This document shows positions 44,940 to 57,439 of a stretch of DNA of 64,000 nt, piece after piece. Numbering within the stretch: the first letter of the stretch is position 1; every line of letters begins with the position of its first letter. The position numbers and the translations under genes are program-made. Location of the stretch: assembly GCF_002234675.1 (NCBI RefSeq), contig NC_019876.2, positions 28,843,196-28,907,195 of the forward strand, given 5' to 3'. This DNA is from Oryzias latipes (Eukaryota; Chordata; Actinopteri; Beloniformes; Adrianichthyidae). Under the pieces are notes generated by a model. That model worked only from the letters and a program-made list of their open reading frames with translations. It was not told the origin of the DNA and did no database searches.

Positions 44940-47260
44940 TTTTAAAACTGAAGCTGCTCTTCGTTGCGTTTGACTCTTCTGTGCCGACTGGATGAACTGC
45001 TGAGCGACGCGCTCGTCACGCCGTTCACGTGTGGTGACGGTTTTACATCCTAAATTATTGTCTTACATCTTCTGAAAAAAGGAAATGTTTATGTTTTTAA
45101 ATCCCTCTTGATTGGACCACAGTTGATGTGGCCTTCAGGGTCTCTGTTGGTTTGGTTTCCAGGTCCGATCTAATCCTAGTGGATGAGTTTAAGTTCAAAT
45201 CAAAGACAATTTTTGAGTTAAAAATAAAAGTTTAGGAGTCAAATCGATTTATTTAGAAGAAGCAGAAATATTCATTTTTTATTTTTTAATCAGTTGAAAA
45301 ACTATTTCTGGTAGAGGGCAAAACAAACATTTAAATTAGTTTTTAATGTTGGAATTTGTCATTTTTTAAGTCTCGATGCCCAGTTGTGTCACTTTGTAGT
45401 CAAACCAAAACATTTTTAGAAATGACAAAACATAAAAGTGACCTCATGAGTTTAAGCCATCATCCTAACCGTAAGACGAGCGGCGTCTCCGAAACCGTGA
45501 CGGATGTGACTCCATCTCCACAAACCACCTTAAAATCCAGGAAACAGAATTACACTTACATTTATTTGACCAGACTTCCTTCCAGTCGCTTTCAAAAGTG
45601 TTGCTCTGTCAAAAGAAAATCCTCCGAACCCGTCAAACGGGATCTCTGCTGATTTCCCTCACAGCCGTCGGCTAACAGAGGCGGGACGCTGGCCGTCGGC
45701 TGAAAGGATGATGTCCTCCACGGTTCCCCGGCTCCTGCCGCCGTCTCCGCCTCATGAGGGCCTTTTAGCCTGCGTTTGCAGTGGGGAGGGGGCTCTGATT
45801 TCACAACAGCAGCTTCTCTCTGTGCATCGTCCCACTTCTGCTTTCTCATTTCTAAGCAGAAGGGCTGCAAATCTTCCTCCTTGTCACCGTTTGTCGCTCG
45901 TGGACATTTTGCTCCTAAGTTTCTTGTTTTCTTAGTATTTGTGCTCTTCGTAGGTTTAGCGTTTAAACAGGAGATGTCCGCTCAGGTTCAGTCCTCCTCT
46001 GAAGACGGCCTCCGTCTCCTAGCAACAAGGTAAATGCCAGAATCTTCTGTTTCTACTTGATCCTGAACCCGCCTTTTTTCTGCGTTACAGTTCAATGAGC
46101 TGCATAGATTTGAACCTCTGTCTTGTGCTGCAGGTAGCTCCTCCTCCAAGGAGGCGGGGTTTTGTGTGGAAGCTTCCAGCATCACCTCCAACCACTGTGA
46201 AGTGAGCGATGGAGACGGAAACGCCGCTGGTCGCTTCTGTTTCCCCTTAAACATTAGGTTTGATGGGTTGACATCTGGTTTGAAGAAAGGAACATTTCAG
46301 CTTTTGAGTTTAAGAAGAGAAGCTGGAGAGTTTAGGTTTATGTCAAAAATAGCAGGTGAGCTCCGCAGGAGCGGCTTCACAGCCTTTCTCTGCACATTCC
46401 AATGTTCCCGTTGATGCAAACGGCTGAAAGTCTTTGATGTCAAATTTGATCAAAAGGATGAAATGGGATGATGGAGCAAAACTGCCACCACTATTACCCC
46501 GTCTCTCTTTCTGGAAACGGCCAACATGAAATGTGAACTAACCAGTAAAACAACCCTTAAGCACACAGGAAGAGGGAATTTCTGTTTCATTTCCTCGTAC
46601 TGGCATTGAAGATGAATATTTTCGGTCTTTGCTGATGTCAGCAGAAATGTTCTTCGAAAGCTTGTTCTGAATTTTTTGTCTTGTTTTTCCAATTTGTAAA
46701 TAAACTATTTTTTTTAATATCTCGTTGTTTCTCTCCATTTGTAAATAAAGTTTCATTGAAGCTGGTGTTTGGACATAAAGCCGTGTGTCTGTTTTTGACG
46801 GTGCATCTTTGTCATAAAGCAGGTCAAAGGTCATTTTAGGTCACAAAGAGAGACAGAGAATTCCGGGCTGGAATCATGCCGACGGATGAGCCGGAGACGC
46901 CTGACTCTAGTTCAAAGATCAGTAAAGATAAGATAACGCCGGTTCACCGCCACATCTGGATGGCATCTCCGCCCGCTTGACGGTGTTCGAATCCCGAGTC
47001 GGCAGGCCCAGTGTTTCCGTTCTGCCTCAGAGACGAATGTGTTCCTTTCTCTCTTCATTTCTCACTTCTGCTTTTTGGTGGGAGTTCCTTCCCCGGAGTC
47101 GGCCGTCTCTGTCTGAGCTTCCAGATGAGATCACCGACTGTCGGACTGGATAAAATTCTTATCTCCTGTCAGTGTTGACGATGGCGTGAACGTGGCTTCA
47201 TCCAGAACCGCGTCTTTCCTTCCAGCAAACTCAGAAATGTGTGACGAAAAACACTCGATC
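44940..47260. other. Long spacer between RBM4-like copy 1 and tifa
   Basis: No gene supported. An X-box-like GTCTCCTAGCAAC sits at 46014-46026 next to a possible splice donor (AAGGTAAAT), but no following ORF was found. A B-box-like GTGTTCGAATCCC near 46986 may be an old tRNA-SINE trace. Confidence 0.35.
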
Positions 47261-47272
47261 AGCTGTTTTTAC

Positions 47273-47278
47273 TTTATT
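47273..47278 (-). terminator. tifa polyadenylation signal
   Basis: AATAAA on the minus strand about 360 bases past the tifa stop codon. Confidence 0.4.
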
Positions 47279-47638
47279 CAGCATGACCTTTGACGGGTTT
47301 CAATCCTCGTCTTTCATTTGTTTTAGTAAAAAACACAATAAAATGTCAGTAATAGACTCACTTCTACACAAATAACTCTGAGCATGTTTCACTTTGGATC
47401 TTGCAGAACATTTTTGAAGATGGAGAGATGTTAATCTGCTAGCTTAGTTTGCAAAACCATTCAGTACCTTTCAGGTGTTAAGACACAACATTTCATTAAA
47501 TTTTGACTGAACACAAATATAAATGAAAAAAAAAACAAGTACAGAATATTTACACATTGTCACCTGGCTTTTCAATCGATCCAGTGTGGAGACGATTGAC
47601 TCAGGTGGTCAACAGGAGCATCCTAAAGACGTAACCCT

Positions 47639-48220
47639 TCAGTAGGAACAGGACAGAGTCTCATCTGACTCCTGGGGGCCGACATCTCTGAGCATAGCCG
47701 GGGCGTTGTTCATCAAGCCCGTGTCCATGATGGGTCTGACTCCAGTCTCAAACGTGCACGTCTCTCTGGATGGAGGAACCGCCATCACCTCAAACTCCAC
47801 CTCGAAGCTGCTCTTGGCCTCTCCCGACTCCCGGATGATCAGCATCTCGTACTCCAGGAACCTGATGAGGGCTTTGTCCGGGACGTCCGTCCTCTCCAGG
47901 TATCCCAGGGTCGAACCGTTCACCGACAGCTTTCCCCTCTGGCTCAGGTTCTGGATGGTGAACAGCATTTCCGGACTGTTGGGGGAGCGGTACGCGTAGA
48001 TGGCCAGCTGCTTGCGGGAAACCCGAGGGTCCACCAGACCGTAGGAGCAGGTCTGGGCGTCCCGGCCCAGCCGGAGAGGGTCATCGGCAGGGTGTCTTCT
48101 CCTGCTTCCCAGAGGAAGGAGGCCATAGAGACCCCGCTGGTTCTGCTGCGGGTGGTAGAACTTGATACGGAGGCAAGTCAGAAGATCCTCCTCAGTCTCC
48201 AGAGTCTGAGACACGCTCAT
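47639..48220 (-). CDS. tifa: TRAF-interacting protein with FHA domain (TIFA)
   Basis: TIFA is the cytosolic adaptor that, after ALPK1 senses bacterial ADP-heptose, is phosphorylated on Thr9, oligomerises through its FHA domain and activates TRAF6 and NF-kB. The single coding exon gives 193 residues. Thr9 is followed by Glu-Glu, exactly as in human TIFA. The FHA domain spans roughly 25-145 with the phosphothreonine-binding GR (52-53), VSRKQ (67-71) and VNG (100-102). PQESDE at 182-187 fits the TRAF6-binding pattern P-x-E-x-x-acidic and aligns with human PTEMDE. The start is chosen for its GCCACCATGA context. Just upstream a GGATCAG acceptor suggests a non-coding 5' exon. All functional motifs are present, so the gene looks intact. 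It sits antisense between two RBM4-like genes. Confidence 0.92.
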   Translation of the reverse strand: MSVSQTLETEEDLLTCLRIKFYHPQQNQRGLYGLLPLGSRRRHPADDPLRLGRDAQTCSYGLVDPRVSRKQLAIYAYRSPNSPEMLFTIQNLSQRGKLSVNGSTLGYLERTDVPDKALIRFLEYEMLIIRESGEAKSSFEVEFEVMAVPPSRETCTFETGVRPIMDTGLMNNAPAMLRDVGPQESDETLSCSY

Positions 48221-48689
48221 GGTGGCAGAAACTGATCCAAGAGAGACAGAAAAACATGTCATCAAAGTCAAGAAGATGGGTTCAGGGGGTGGAGTTAGTT
48301 TCCTACCTGAGCGCTTGCTGCTTTCAGGCGCAGACGGAGCCGTTCCTCTGTGTCTGGATGACGATGAAGCAGCTCAGGAATGTAATGGTGCTGCTGCAAA
48401 CAGGAAGACTGACACAAGAACGACTGTCCTCACTCCCCCCTGCTCCACCTGATGCTTTCAAGTGCAACTCTGGAAAAACAACACTTTGTTTTCATCTGTT
48501 TTCTGAAATGAGGTTTTGTTACTGTTATAAGAATACAGTTATCATGGTTGTTCTCAAAAAGCATTTTTGGTTCTGTTTTCTACTAGTAAAAAATATCTAT
48601 TTGGTAAAAAATGATTTTTTTGCTGTGACTTTAATTTTGTTCAACAGTTTCTTTAGCATTTTGAGGAATTGTTTGTTCCTTCTTCAAGA

Positions 48690-49090
48690 CTTTTACTTCC
48701 AGGAAAAGTGTGATTTTGGTGTTTTGAACATGTTCTCTGGTTATTTTTCTGATGATGGATGACATAGATTAAGAAAATTAGGCTCAAATTTTTATTTTTT
48801 AGTATTTCTTTATTCAAAAAGCGGTGAATGAGAAGCAGACAAAAAAATATTACATTCTGATTGATCCACTTACAGACCAATAGATCCATGAACGTCTTTG
48901 TTCTCCTCGCCTGAACTGGAATCTGGATCTGAACCGGATGGCTGGATAGCCTGGGGGTATGAAGGGCTGTAAGCTAGCGAGAGAGCCTGTAAACAGAGAA
49001 CTCTCAGCGATGGGAAGGGGAAAGGGGGTTGAGGTCACTCGCTGGTTTTCGCCCACAACTCATAGGTGAATTTCTTGTGAACTACTGCCT
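48690..49090. repeat. Interspersed repeat, copy B
   Basis: Shares ordered blocks with 32250-32940 (see that entry). Class unknown; a non-autonomous DNA element is likely but unproven. Confidence 0.45.
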
Positions 49091-49099
49091 CAAAAACGA

Positions 49100-50225
49100 C
49101 ACAGATTTTGGCTAAAATCACCATAATCCTCATCAAAAAACCACTGGGAATGCTTTTAAAATAGATCCAAAGATGATGGGAGGGGGGCTGTAAATAGAAG
49201 CAGTCAATCTTTTGCAAACTTCTCTTATTTTGAGAACAAACAGCAAAGAGAAGAAACAATGGCCTTTAACGTGGTTCCCTGAACGCACCACGGCTGCTTG
49301 TAAATTCCTGACTGAAGCAACAACAGCTTCAAGGCCACAGTGCGGTTTACCAGAAAGCCTTCATCGTTTACAGCCGTGGCGGGAAGCTTTTCTCATTGGA
49401 AGGAGACAGTCACACATTAACCCAGTGCTGATCAACATTCTCCTCTTTTCCTCTCTCTCCATCTGGGTAAAACTGTCAGACATGTTGCTGTTTGCTAAAC
49501 TCAAAGCATGTGTGACTAAAGTTTTGGGAAAAACCAGGGATTTTTTTATTTTTTTTTGCAGTTTCTGACAAATAGCTCCAGAACCTTATCTGAGAAGGGG
49601 GAGGCTTTCTTGATAAGACTCATGCGCTCTACTGGAGGTCAGTGAGAAAAACACTGAAACTCGTGAAAAAACAAAAAACTTTTCTCACAGATCAATAATA
49701 AATCAATGACACAGGAGCTGCACAAAGCAGAATTTTTAGATTTCAACTATTTCCAAGAGTCAAAGTGAATCTTTTCCTTCAATGTGTTCATGGGAATCCT
49801 ACACAGCAGTGACTAAGTCTTCTCTGGATTTTCCAAGCTCTGGCTGCTTGCTTTGATTTAGGCGGGGGAGGGGGGGGGTCCTGGTGGACTCCTCAGTGAG
49901 TCAGGGGGGTCATTTCTGTGGACAGATTCCCTGGAAATTTCTCTTCAATATCAAAACCCGATTCCTACAGTGGGGCAAAAGTTCTCATTTTCATCATAGC
50001 CGTGTGTCAAATAATGATTTGATCTCTGGTGTTTGATCCAAGATGCAAACCTTTCCCTGGTTTTCTTGTCATCTTGTCATCCTTTCCCCTCCCTTTCCCG
50101 TTGCTTCTGCCAGCCTTCCATAATACGCCTCCAAATAACTGTCCTAAGGGAATTTCCATCTCCACACCCCGTTTCAACGCCCGCTGTTTCATTTCCCTCG
50201 ACTCATTTCCCCCATTCCTCCCGTA
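49100..50225. other. Spacer, nothing recognised
   Basis: AT-rich with short G-runs (49865-49880). No gene or clear repeat boundary. Confidence 0.35.
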
Positions 50226-50227
50226 TT

Positions 50228-51215
50228 CTCCTCCACCCGGATGCTGAGCACAGGCTCCCCACAGGGATGTGTGCTGAGTCCTCTGCTGTACGCGCTTTAC
50301 ACAGCACACTGCAGACCGGCCCACACCGGCAACACCATAGTGAAGTTTGCAGACCCCACTACTGTAGTGGGGCTGATCTCTGGGGACGACGAGACGGCCT
50401 ACAGAGAGGAGATCATCCTGGATTTCAGGAAGAACAGAGCAGACCCACCCCCACTCTACATCAACAGAAACTGTGTGGAGAGGGTCCACAGCTTCACCCT
50501 CCTGGGCACCACCATGGAGGCTGACCTCACATGGTCCCTCAACACCATGGCTGTCAGCAGGAGGGCTCAGCAGCACCTGCACTTCCTGAGAAGGCTCAGG
50601 AAGAACAATGTGAACCATGAGCTGCTGGTAACCTTCTACCTCTCAACCATCAACAGCATCCTGTCCTACGTCAATCACAGTGTGGTTCTCCCACTGCACT
50701 GAACGGCAGAGCCTCCAGAGAGGGGTCAAGACAGCGCAGAGGATCATCGGCTCCCCTCAGTCACGCTGCTTCAGCAGAGTGACCAGCATCATCACTGACT
50801 CCACCCATCCTGCCTTCCCTCTGTTTGATCTGCTGCCCTCTGGAAGGAGGTGCAGGTCCATCAGAACCAGGACGAACAGACTCAGGAACAGCTTTTTTCC
50901 ACAGGTGATCACCATGCGGAATACACACACTCCCACCAACTACACAAACACTAAATGACTGACTACTACACATGTGTGCAATAACTGACTTCTGTGCGAT
51001 AACACACAATATTTAATATGCTGCGCTCATGGCAACTCAACTCATTCCATTCTATTTTGTTCATACGTATTTAATATTCAATTGTTTCTGGACATATTTT
51101 GATTAGAGATGTGGTCTACAGTATTTTTATTTTATTTTATCTTCACCACTCCAAGGCTCCTACAATTTCATTGTATCACCAAGTATGACAATAAAAGGAT
51201 TCTGATTCTATGTGC
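50228..51215 (+). mobile_element. Rex1/CR1-group LINE, truncated and internally deleted
   Basis: The plus strand encodes the RT part STGSPQGCVLSPLLYALYT, then VKFADPTTVVGLISGDDETAYRE, then ILDFRKNRADPPPLYINR, CVERVHSFTLLGTTMEADLTWS and LLPSGRRCRSIRTRTNRL. The catalytic FADD reads FADP here. The jump from YREE to ILDFRK skips residues present in relatives, so there is an internal deletion. A frame break near 50700 separates the last part. The 3' end has the ATGACAATAAAAGGATTCTG tail common in this LINE group. Confidence 0.8.
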
Positions 51216-51784
51216 CAGAAACTGATCTTCAATGTCTCTAATCTGATCAGACTCTTGTAAATCTTGTACACTAGATCTGCCCTGCTATCAGAAGGAAAAG
51301 ACTTCAAAGACATCAATGCTGATAATGACTCTGAGCAACTTACAGCATCACCAATTCTATTCTGTTCCAACCAGTGTAAAGTAAATTAGATTGCCAACAT
51401 TTCAACTGCAAAACTAAAACAAAAAAAGTACTTTGACGTCTTTCTTCCGACTTACTTTCCTGATTTAGGGATACGGAAAGAAAAAGCAGTCCTCATTGTT
51501 TCTGGATCACTAGATCCATCTGTGTAAATGGGAATGAATGACGCATGAACCGTATCTAACCGGTCTGCTGTGATTTCCTCCCAATTTCCCTTCCCTTTGC
51601 CAACCTTCATCTTCATATAAAGTGTTTTTAAAAATCCAGTAGTTTGTTTGGAAAGACCCAGAAAGGAGTGGTAAGGTACACAAACTTCTTAACTTGATTC
51701 CTATCACCAATCTTACTGTCGTCAATTCTAGATAAGGGGTATAACTTGGGTAAATGAACGCCACATGTAGTTCTGGCTTCAACC
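51216..51784. other. Spacer upstream of RBM4-like copy 2
   Basis: No gene recognised. The right end leads into the promoter and 5' UTR exon (about 51785-51923, GTAAGG donor) of RBM4-like copy 2. Confidence 0.4.
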
Positions 51785-52766
51785 TGTGAGTGGCGCTGTG
51801 GCCACTGTGAATATAAACTCCAAGCGGAGAAGAAGAAGAGGACAAAGGCGAATGAATGGCTAGGCGGAGCTAGCTGAGCCAGGCTAAAGGAACATTCTAG
51901 AAAAGGAAAGGCGCAGGACACAGGTAAGGGTGATTTACGGTCAAATCTTCAAAAATAATATTACCGGTTCAATTTGGATGTGTTAAAAGGAGCATTTAGA
52001 ACTGGGGTTAAGCATCAATTTGTCGCGTTTTGTTTATTTTAAGGATTACGGATTCGGACCGATGCGGTTCCGGCGTTGAGCTTAGCTGGACAAAATGAAT
52101 TAAAGCTAACCAGATATAATTTAAAGTTCATTCTTCATATTGATGCTCTGTGTTTTATTCAGAAAAATAAATTTGTTTAACTTAAAAACGTGTATTTTAA
52201 TACTCACCATCAACACCATTTACGTAAATTTAGCTAGCATTAGCTGAAACATGGCGGCCTTACGGAATGTTAGCTTCGGAAAAGAGCGGAGTCTTTAAAA
52301 TTTCCCCTTGGCTTTTCCAAATCCACAGAACTAAATAATTAACTTCAGGGGGTATTTTTTTCTGATTTTCTTATTTCTCTGACTTTTATCAGATAAAATC
52401 CTTTTAAAAAATGCGTGTAGATATAATTTCAGAAATTGCATCCATATGCCGCGTTATGGAATTAGGCAAAAATATACATTCATTGAAATCTTTGACCTGC
52501 AAAACTAAATGTATTTAAAATTAAAATATATATGTAAAATTGTCCAATTCCACTGAAAATTTTAAATCAAATAATTTGTTTGTTGAGGCACCTTTTTGTT
52601 TGAGCTGTGCCTTTTTACCAGCTTAGTTAAATGAAGTACAATTGTCTGTTAGGATCTGAGATCAAATGTTTTCCAATATTTGAGAATGACGAAGCCGCCA
52701 GTCCATGTTTCTTGTTTTCACAGTTGTATTGTATTTTTTTGTGTGTCCTTAAGCTGCTCTTTGAAA

Positions 52767-53879
52767 ATGGTGAAGATCTTTGTGGGCAATCTGCCCCGAG
52801 AGGCGACAGAGGAGGAGATCAAGGCTCTTTTTGAGGAGTATGGCGCCGTCACCGAGTGTGCCATCATCAAAAACTTTGCCTTCGTCCACATGGAGGACCG
52901 CAAAGCGGCCACCAAGGCCATCAAGAATCTGCACCAGCACAGCCTCCACGGCACAGCCATCAACGTGGAGGCCAGCCACGGGAAGAACTTCGGTCCGGTC
53001 AAGATCCACGTGGCGAACGTGGAAAAGGGATGCGACGAGGAGCTACGGGCTCTCTTTGAAGAGTACGGTACAGTCTCAGAGTGTGCAGTTGTGAAGAATT
53101 TTGCTTTTGTGCACATGCCCAACTATGACGAGGCCATGGATGCAATCAAGGAGCTGGATAACTCCGACTTTCAGGGTGGGTCCTGTTCTGTTTTTATGCA
53201 GACACACAAAAAGATAAAATAGTCTCTGATGGTCTGAACGTTTTATCTTTCAGAAAAACGCATCCATGTTCAGGTGTCCAAGAGCCGACCCAAATTTGAG
53301 GAGTATGAAGAATACCCTCCTCCTCCTCCCCCTCCTCATCTCCCAGACAGGGGCGGTTACTGGCCCCCTCGATACCCAGGAGACAGACCTGAGCCTCCTC
53401 CACCCAGCTACATGAGGGGTCGTTATATGCCACCAGGTTACCCTGCCCCTCCTCTACCGCCGCCTCCCCCAAGACGACCCGTTTATCCTGACCGTCCCTA
53501 CGACGCCGATAGATACAGTATGATTGACTACTACGAAAAGTACAGAGCCCGTCCGTACGGCATGTATGAGGATCAACGTTCTGGCATCCCACCTCCTCCT
53601 CCGCCTCCCCCTCCACCCCCAGCTGTCGTCCGCGACCGTGTAATGAGCTCGTCGCTTGACCCATATGAGCGTCGGCCCCTGCCTCCGCCTCCACCTCCTC
53701 CGTCTTCATACTACGCTCGAGACCGCAGCCCCATCAGGAGGGGGCCCGGCGCTCCCATGCCCCCTGCCAGTAATGGCTATTCCTACGACCGCTCGGCTTA
53801 TGGAGTTCCACGTGCACGGGACCCGTACACAGACCGCCTGCCTCCACCGCCGCCGCCGCCTGCACGCTATGCTTATTAG
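52767..53879 (+). CDS. RBM4/lark-family RNA-binding protein, copy 2
   Basis: Exons 52767-53175 and 53254-53879 encode 344 residues. RRM1 (2-70) has KIFVGN and FAFVHM; RRM2 (about 78-144) has KIHVAN and FAFVHM. The C-terminus is rich in proline and tyrosine, with runs of up to 11 prolines, [11 protein letters not shown] and [13 protein letters not shown] before [11 protein letters not shown], the last clearly RBM4-like (human YYGRDRSPLRR). As in copy 1 there is no CCHC knuckle. A 5' UTR exon probably ends at 51923 and joins 52724. A 3' UTR intron starts at 53901, 21 bases after the stop, and ends at 54215. The AATAAA at 55011 may end the transcript. The N-terminal half is nearly identical in DNA to copy 3. 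An RNA-binding role in splicing or translation is expected from the family. Confidence 0.9.
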
Positions 53880-55010
53880 GCGAGACATCGACCTCTGAAG
53901 GTGAGAATAGGGCGTTCCCTCCACGTTCTCTACGTCTTATCGAAGACCGACAGTTTTTTCTCGAGGTTTTTAAAGTGTAAAAAAGATTTTAAAATATATA
54001 TTTTGGTTTATTTAAACTCAGTAATGCACGCTGTCGTGATAACTTTAATTTTCAGCGTATGTTACTTTTTACAATCTGATAAAACGAAAAATCTAAAGAG
54101 CCCAGAATGGAGTTGAAGCTTGTTTGTCCATCCTAACCCTGGGAGCGTCCAGTGGCAGAGCGTGCTGTGTCACACCGTTGCAGGTCGTTCATGTGTTCCA
54201 TCTCTTCTTTTTCAGGGTTTTTGTCCCGCTGCGTCGCCACATGCGCCATCATGATGTTTGTGAATCTATCTTCTTCCTGTCTGCGGCGGAGCGCGTTACG
54301 TTTCTATGCGACACTCGCAAGAGGAAACGATTTGTCGACGTTTGGTCTTTATTTTGATAATACTTTTACAATACTTTTTTTTCCTCCTGTTTTAGTGAAC
54401 CTGTACTAAAGTATTTTGATTGACGTCTGAATGAGGCGTATTTTTTTATTCGTTAATTCAGTCAACTTAATGTTTTGAACAATCTCACGATTGATCGAGT
54501 TTCTGTAAGTTAAACCTTTGTGGCGTAGCTGTAAAACTTTTAGTCTGGGGAAAAATCAACCCAACAATGTATTAACGAAGTAGGAATCTGTCAGCTCAAC
54601 GTTTTCATTGTTGAAGCGGATCTGTGGCGTAAATGTGGTGAAGTCTGCGCTAAAACATCACTGTAAGCATTTTCCTCAAACGATGTCTGTTAATATGGCA
54701 AAGTTCTGAATCTGAAGCCACGCTGATTAAAGAAGCTCTCCTCTTTGGTGTTGTGTGAGATCCCCCGTCTTGTTCATTAGGAGGCCGCCCCCCCCTTCTC
54801 CAAAACCATTCAAAGCCAGTCAAACAGCAGAGCCCAGCAGCCCCTCTGAGCTCTGCTGAGATTAGTTTTCCTTCTTCTGGGTGGAGAGATGCCGTCAAAT
54901 GTCTGATGGAAATCTTACCAATGAGAAGGTAAGTCAAGGGCAAGAGACTTAGTTCTGTGTTGTTTCAGTCTTCATTTGTGTTTTTGACGAGTTCATGTAA
55001 GAATATTGCA

Positions 55011-55016
55011 AATAAA
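55011..55016 (+). terminator. Possible RBM4-like copy 2 polyadenylation signal
   Basis: AATAAA about 800 bases after the 3' UTR intron acceptor. No nearer canonical signal was noticed. Confidence 0.4.
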
Positions 55017-55049
55017 ACTGCCAGAAATGGTCAGTTTATCTAAGAAAAG

Positions 55050-55390
55050 CCCTGGTCTATACAGACGGGTGATGAAAACTATACCAATATAACAATTCAA
55101 AATGAGATTGAAAATCTTGGAATAAAACATTTTGCTTGCGACCGGAGGTAGCCTTATTGGACTAAGGTAAAAACGACCAAGTGCTTAACTGTGGACAACG
55201 TGTGACGGCAGCAAAAACTGATCATTCCAGTCCAATGTGTGGAAACACCTTTAGCAAAGTCATGTGACCATACGGTATGCCCTATGTTCCCTTTGGATTC
55301 TTTGGATGTGGAAAAACAATGTTGGGCTGAACTTCAGGAAACTAAAATGTGAATGGATTTGATATTGACAAATGTTTTAGTCATTGAGTT
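55050..55390. repeat. Interspersed repeat, unoccupied copy
   Basis: In inverted orientation this matches the two halves of the repeat at 12735-13400, but without the hAT relic. AACAT is followed after about 13 bases by TGGTCACATGAC. The repeat class is unknown. Confidence 0.55.
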
Positions 55391-55399
55391 TATAACACA

Positions 55400-56620
55400 G
55401 CTAGACGGAGCGGATGCGATGTCACCAGAGAAAATGACTCCAGCTCCAACCAAATCAAATCGGGACGCTTTATTTTTTTTAATTATTTATTTTTTTAAAA
55501 ACCATATGGACTTTGCCATGTTGGAGCCCGACGTTGGTAAGCAGTGATCGGACCAAGTCAGTCAGAGTTATTGTTTCTATGGCAACCACTCTTACTAATT
55601 TAGGAGTGAGTTAGTTCGTTGTCCACACCTTTTCTGCTGAAAGTTGGCTCCACGAAATCTGTCAAACAATTTGAACGCTCAATGTGAAACCATATACTCT
55701 TACTGAAGCCTCTGGTCAGTTTGACTTGCAATAATGAAAGAATATTAAAAAAACAAATTGTGTTTGCGCAGAACTTGTTTAAAAAAAAAAAAAAAAGAAT
55801 CAGATAAAGAACCCTTCTGACTAATAGAATGACTGACTGAGGAACAGCTATTTATTTTTATATGGGATTTCCTTGGAACCAGCAGGTACTTCCTGTTTGG
55901 ACTGCTCACATATGGAGTCAGTGGTAGTATCGGGTAACAAGATGCAGGCAGACTGGGACGGGACATTTTCCTAATGTAAATGATGGGGCCGGTGGCAGCT
56001 CTAGTCTGAACCAAAGAAATGGGTCTTTTATTTTGTCAGCTAACATGACGGTAGCTTTAGTTATGTTACGCTTTCTGCCACACACAAACCCACTAGAGTT
56101 TTATTTAAACACAAAATCCACTTCTGTAAAGCATAATTAAAATGCAAGCCTTGCTCTCTTGGATCATGAAAATGTTAAACAGATGTGAAAAAGACAAACT
56201 GTAGTGTACAGACACTTTTGCATCAACCATCTGTAGTTAAAAAAAAAAAAGGCGTTTGGATTTTCGTCTTTTCCATTCAGATGTTTATTGCTAAATTTAA
56301 AGCCGTCTTAAGGCTGATTCCAAAATTTGCTATAGTAGGTCACCTGTCTGTATGGAAACGCCATTTCCATTGAAAATGTGCTGCAGTGTTCACCTTAACA
56401 AAGACCATGGCTTTTCTTAAGATAAAAAAAATTGTAGAAATTATAAAAATTATCTTTGGTACATGATGCTGAACAAATACTTTGGTTGAAGAAAATGGAC
56501 AAGAATATTTATTAAATCTTTGCAAAAATCTGAAGTGTACTGTGTGATTTCCTCATTAAATGTGATTTGTTGCATAAAATGCACCAGAAAAATACTTTAC
56601 AGAATTTATATTAATTTATT
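55400..56620. other. Spacer, nothing recognised
   Basis: AT-rich with A-runs near 55785 and 56240; no gene or clear element ends. Confidence 0.35.
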
Positions 56621-56624
56621 TGTA

Positions 56625-57260
56625 TTTCATTGAGGGAAATAAGTATTTGATCCCCTAGTAAGCACAGACCTGTTAGACACTCCCAATCAACTTGTTACCA
56701 GAATTGTGCACACCTGTTCTAACTAATCACCTGTATGAAAGACACCTGTCCACAGAATCAGATTCCAAACCTTCCAACATGGGTAAGACTAGGGCTGCAC
56801 GATATGAGGAAAACTAGCAATATCAATGACCGAAGAACTTTCTTAGGACCTCAGAGACAGGATTGTTGACCTGCACATATCTGGAATGGGCTACTAAAAC
56901 ATTAGCAAGATCCCCGGTATTTAAGTAACAACCATTGATGCGATTGTGAGAAAATTTTAGAAGTATAACATGACCATCAATAGACCTCAGTCTGGTGCTC
57001 CACAGAGGATTTCACCGCGATAGGTGGCAATGGGCAATGTTCATGAGAAATGTGAGAAATCGGCCTGCAACCACACAGCAGGAGTTAGTGAATGACCTCA
57101 AGGGAGCTGGGACCACAGTATCCATGAAACCAATAGGCACTATTTGCTGCAATGGTTTCACATCCACTATAGGCATGGGACTTTGGAGGTTTGGCAGGTT
57201 GGAGACTCCACTTTGGCAAACGATGGGCTGCGACAACGAAAACAAAATGACAGATCTCTA
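56625..57260 (+). mobile_element. Tc1-like transposon relic, 5' half
   Basis: It begins with the Tc1-type end GAGGGAAATAAGTATTTGATC. TAAAAGACACCTGTCCACAG-like leader sequence and a start region (AACATGGGTAAGACT) follow, then decayed transposase stretches corresponding to the paired helix-turn-helix region (GACAGGATTGTTGACCTGCAC, GGAATGGGCTAC, CAGTCTGGTGCTCCA). The catalytic DDE part and the right inverted repeat are missing, a short foreign stretch interrupts the start of the ORF, and stops are frequent. It is an old, inactive copy. Confidence 0.7.
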
Positions 57261-57439
57261 AATACCTAAACACACTAATTGGAGATTGCAAGCTGCCGAG
57301 GAGCCTGTTGAGTGCACAGAAGGGGGGTGGGCAGCGCTGTAGAAATGCTGCAGGACCTGAAACAGTGGCCGTCTGCTCTTGGTGTGGGAAGAGAGGTGGT
57401 TGATAGCCATAGGCTGCCTGAAAGGGAGAAAAACCAGTG

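Noticed and set aside
46980-47000. tRNA gene suggested by GTGTTCGAATCCC
   Set aside because: No matching A box or cloverleaf stems around it; at most an old SINE trace.
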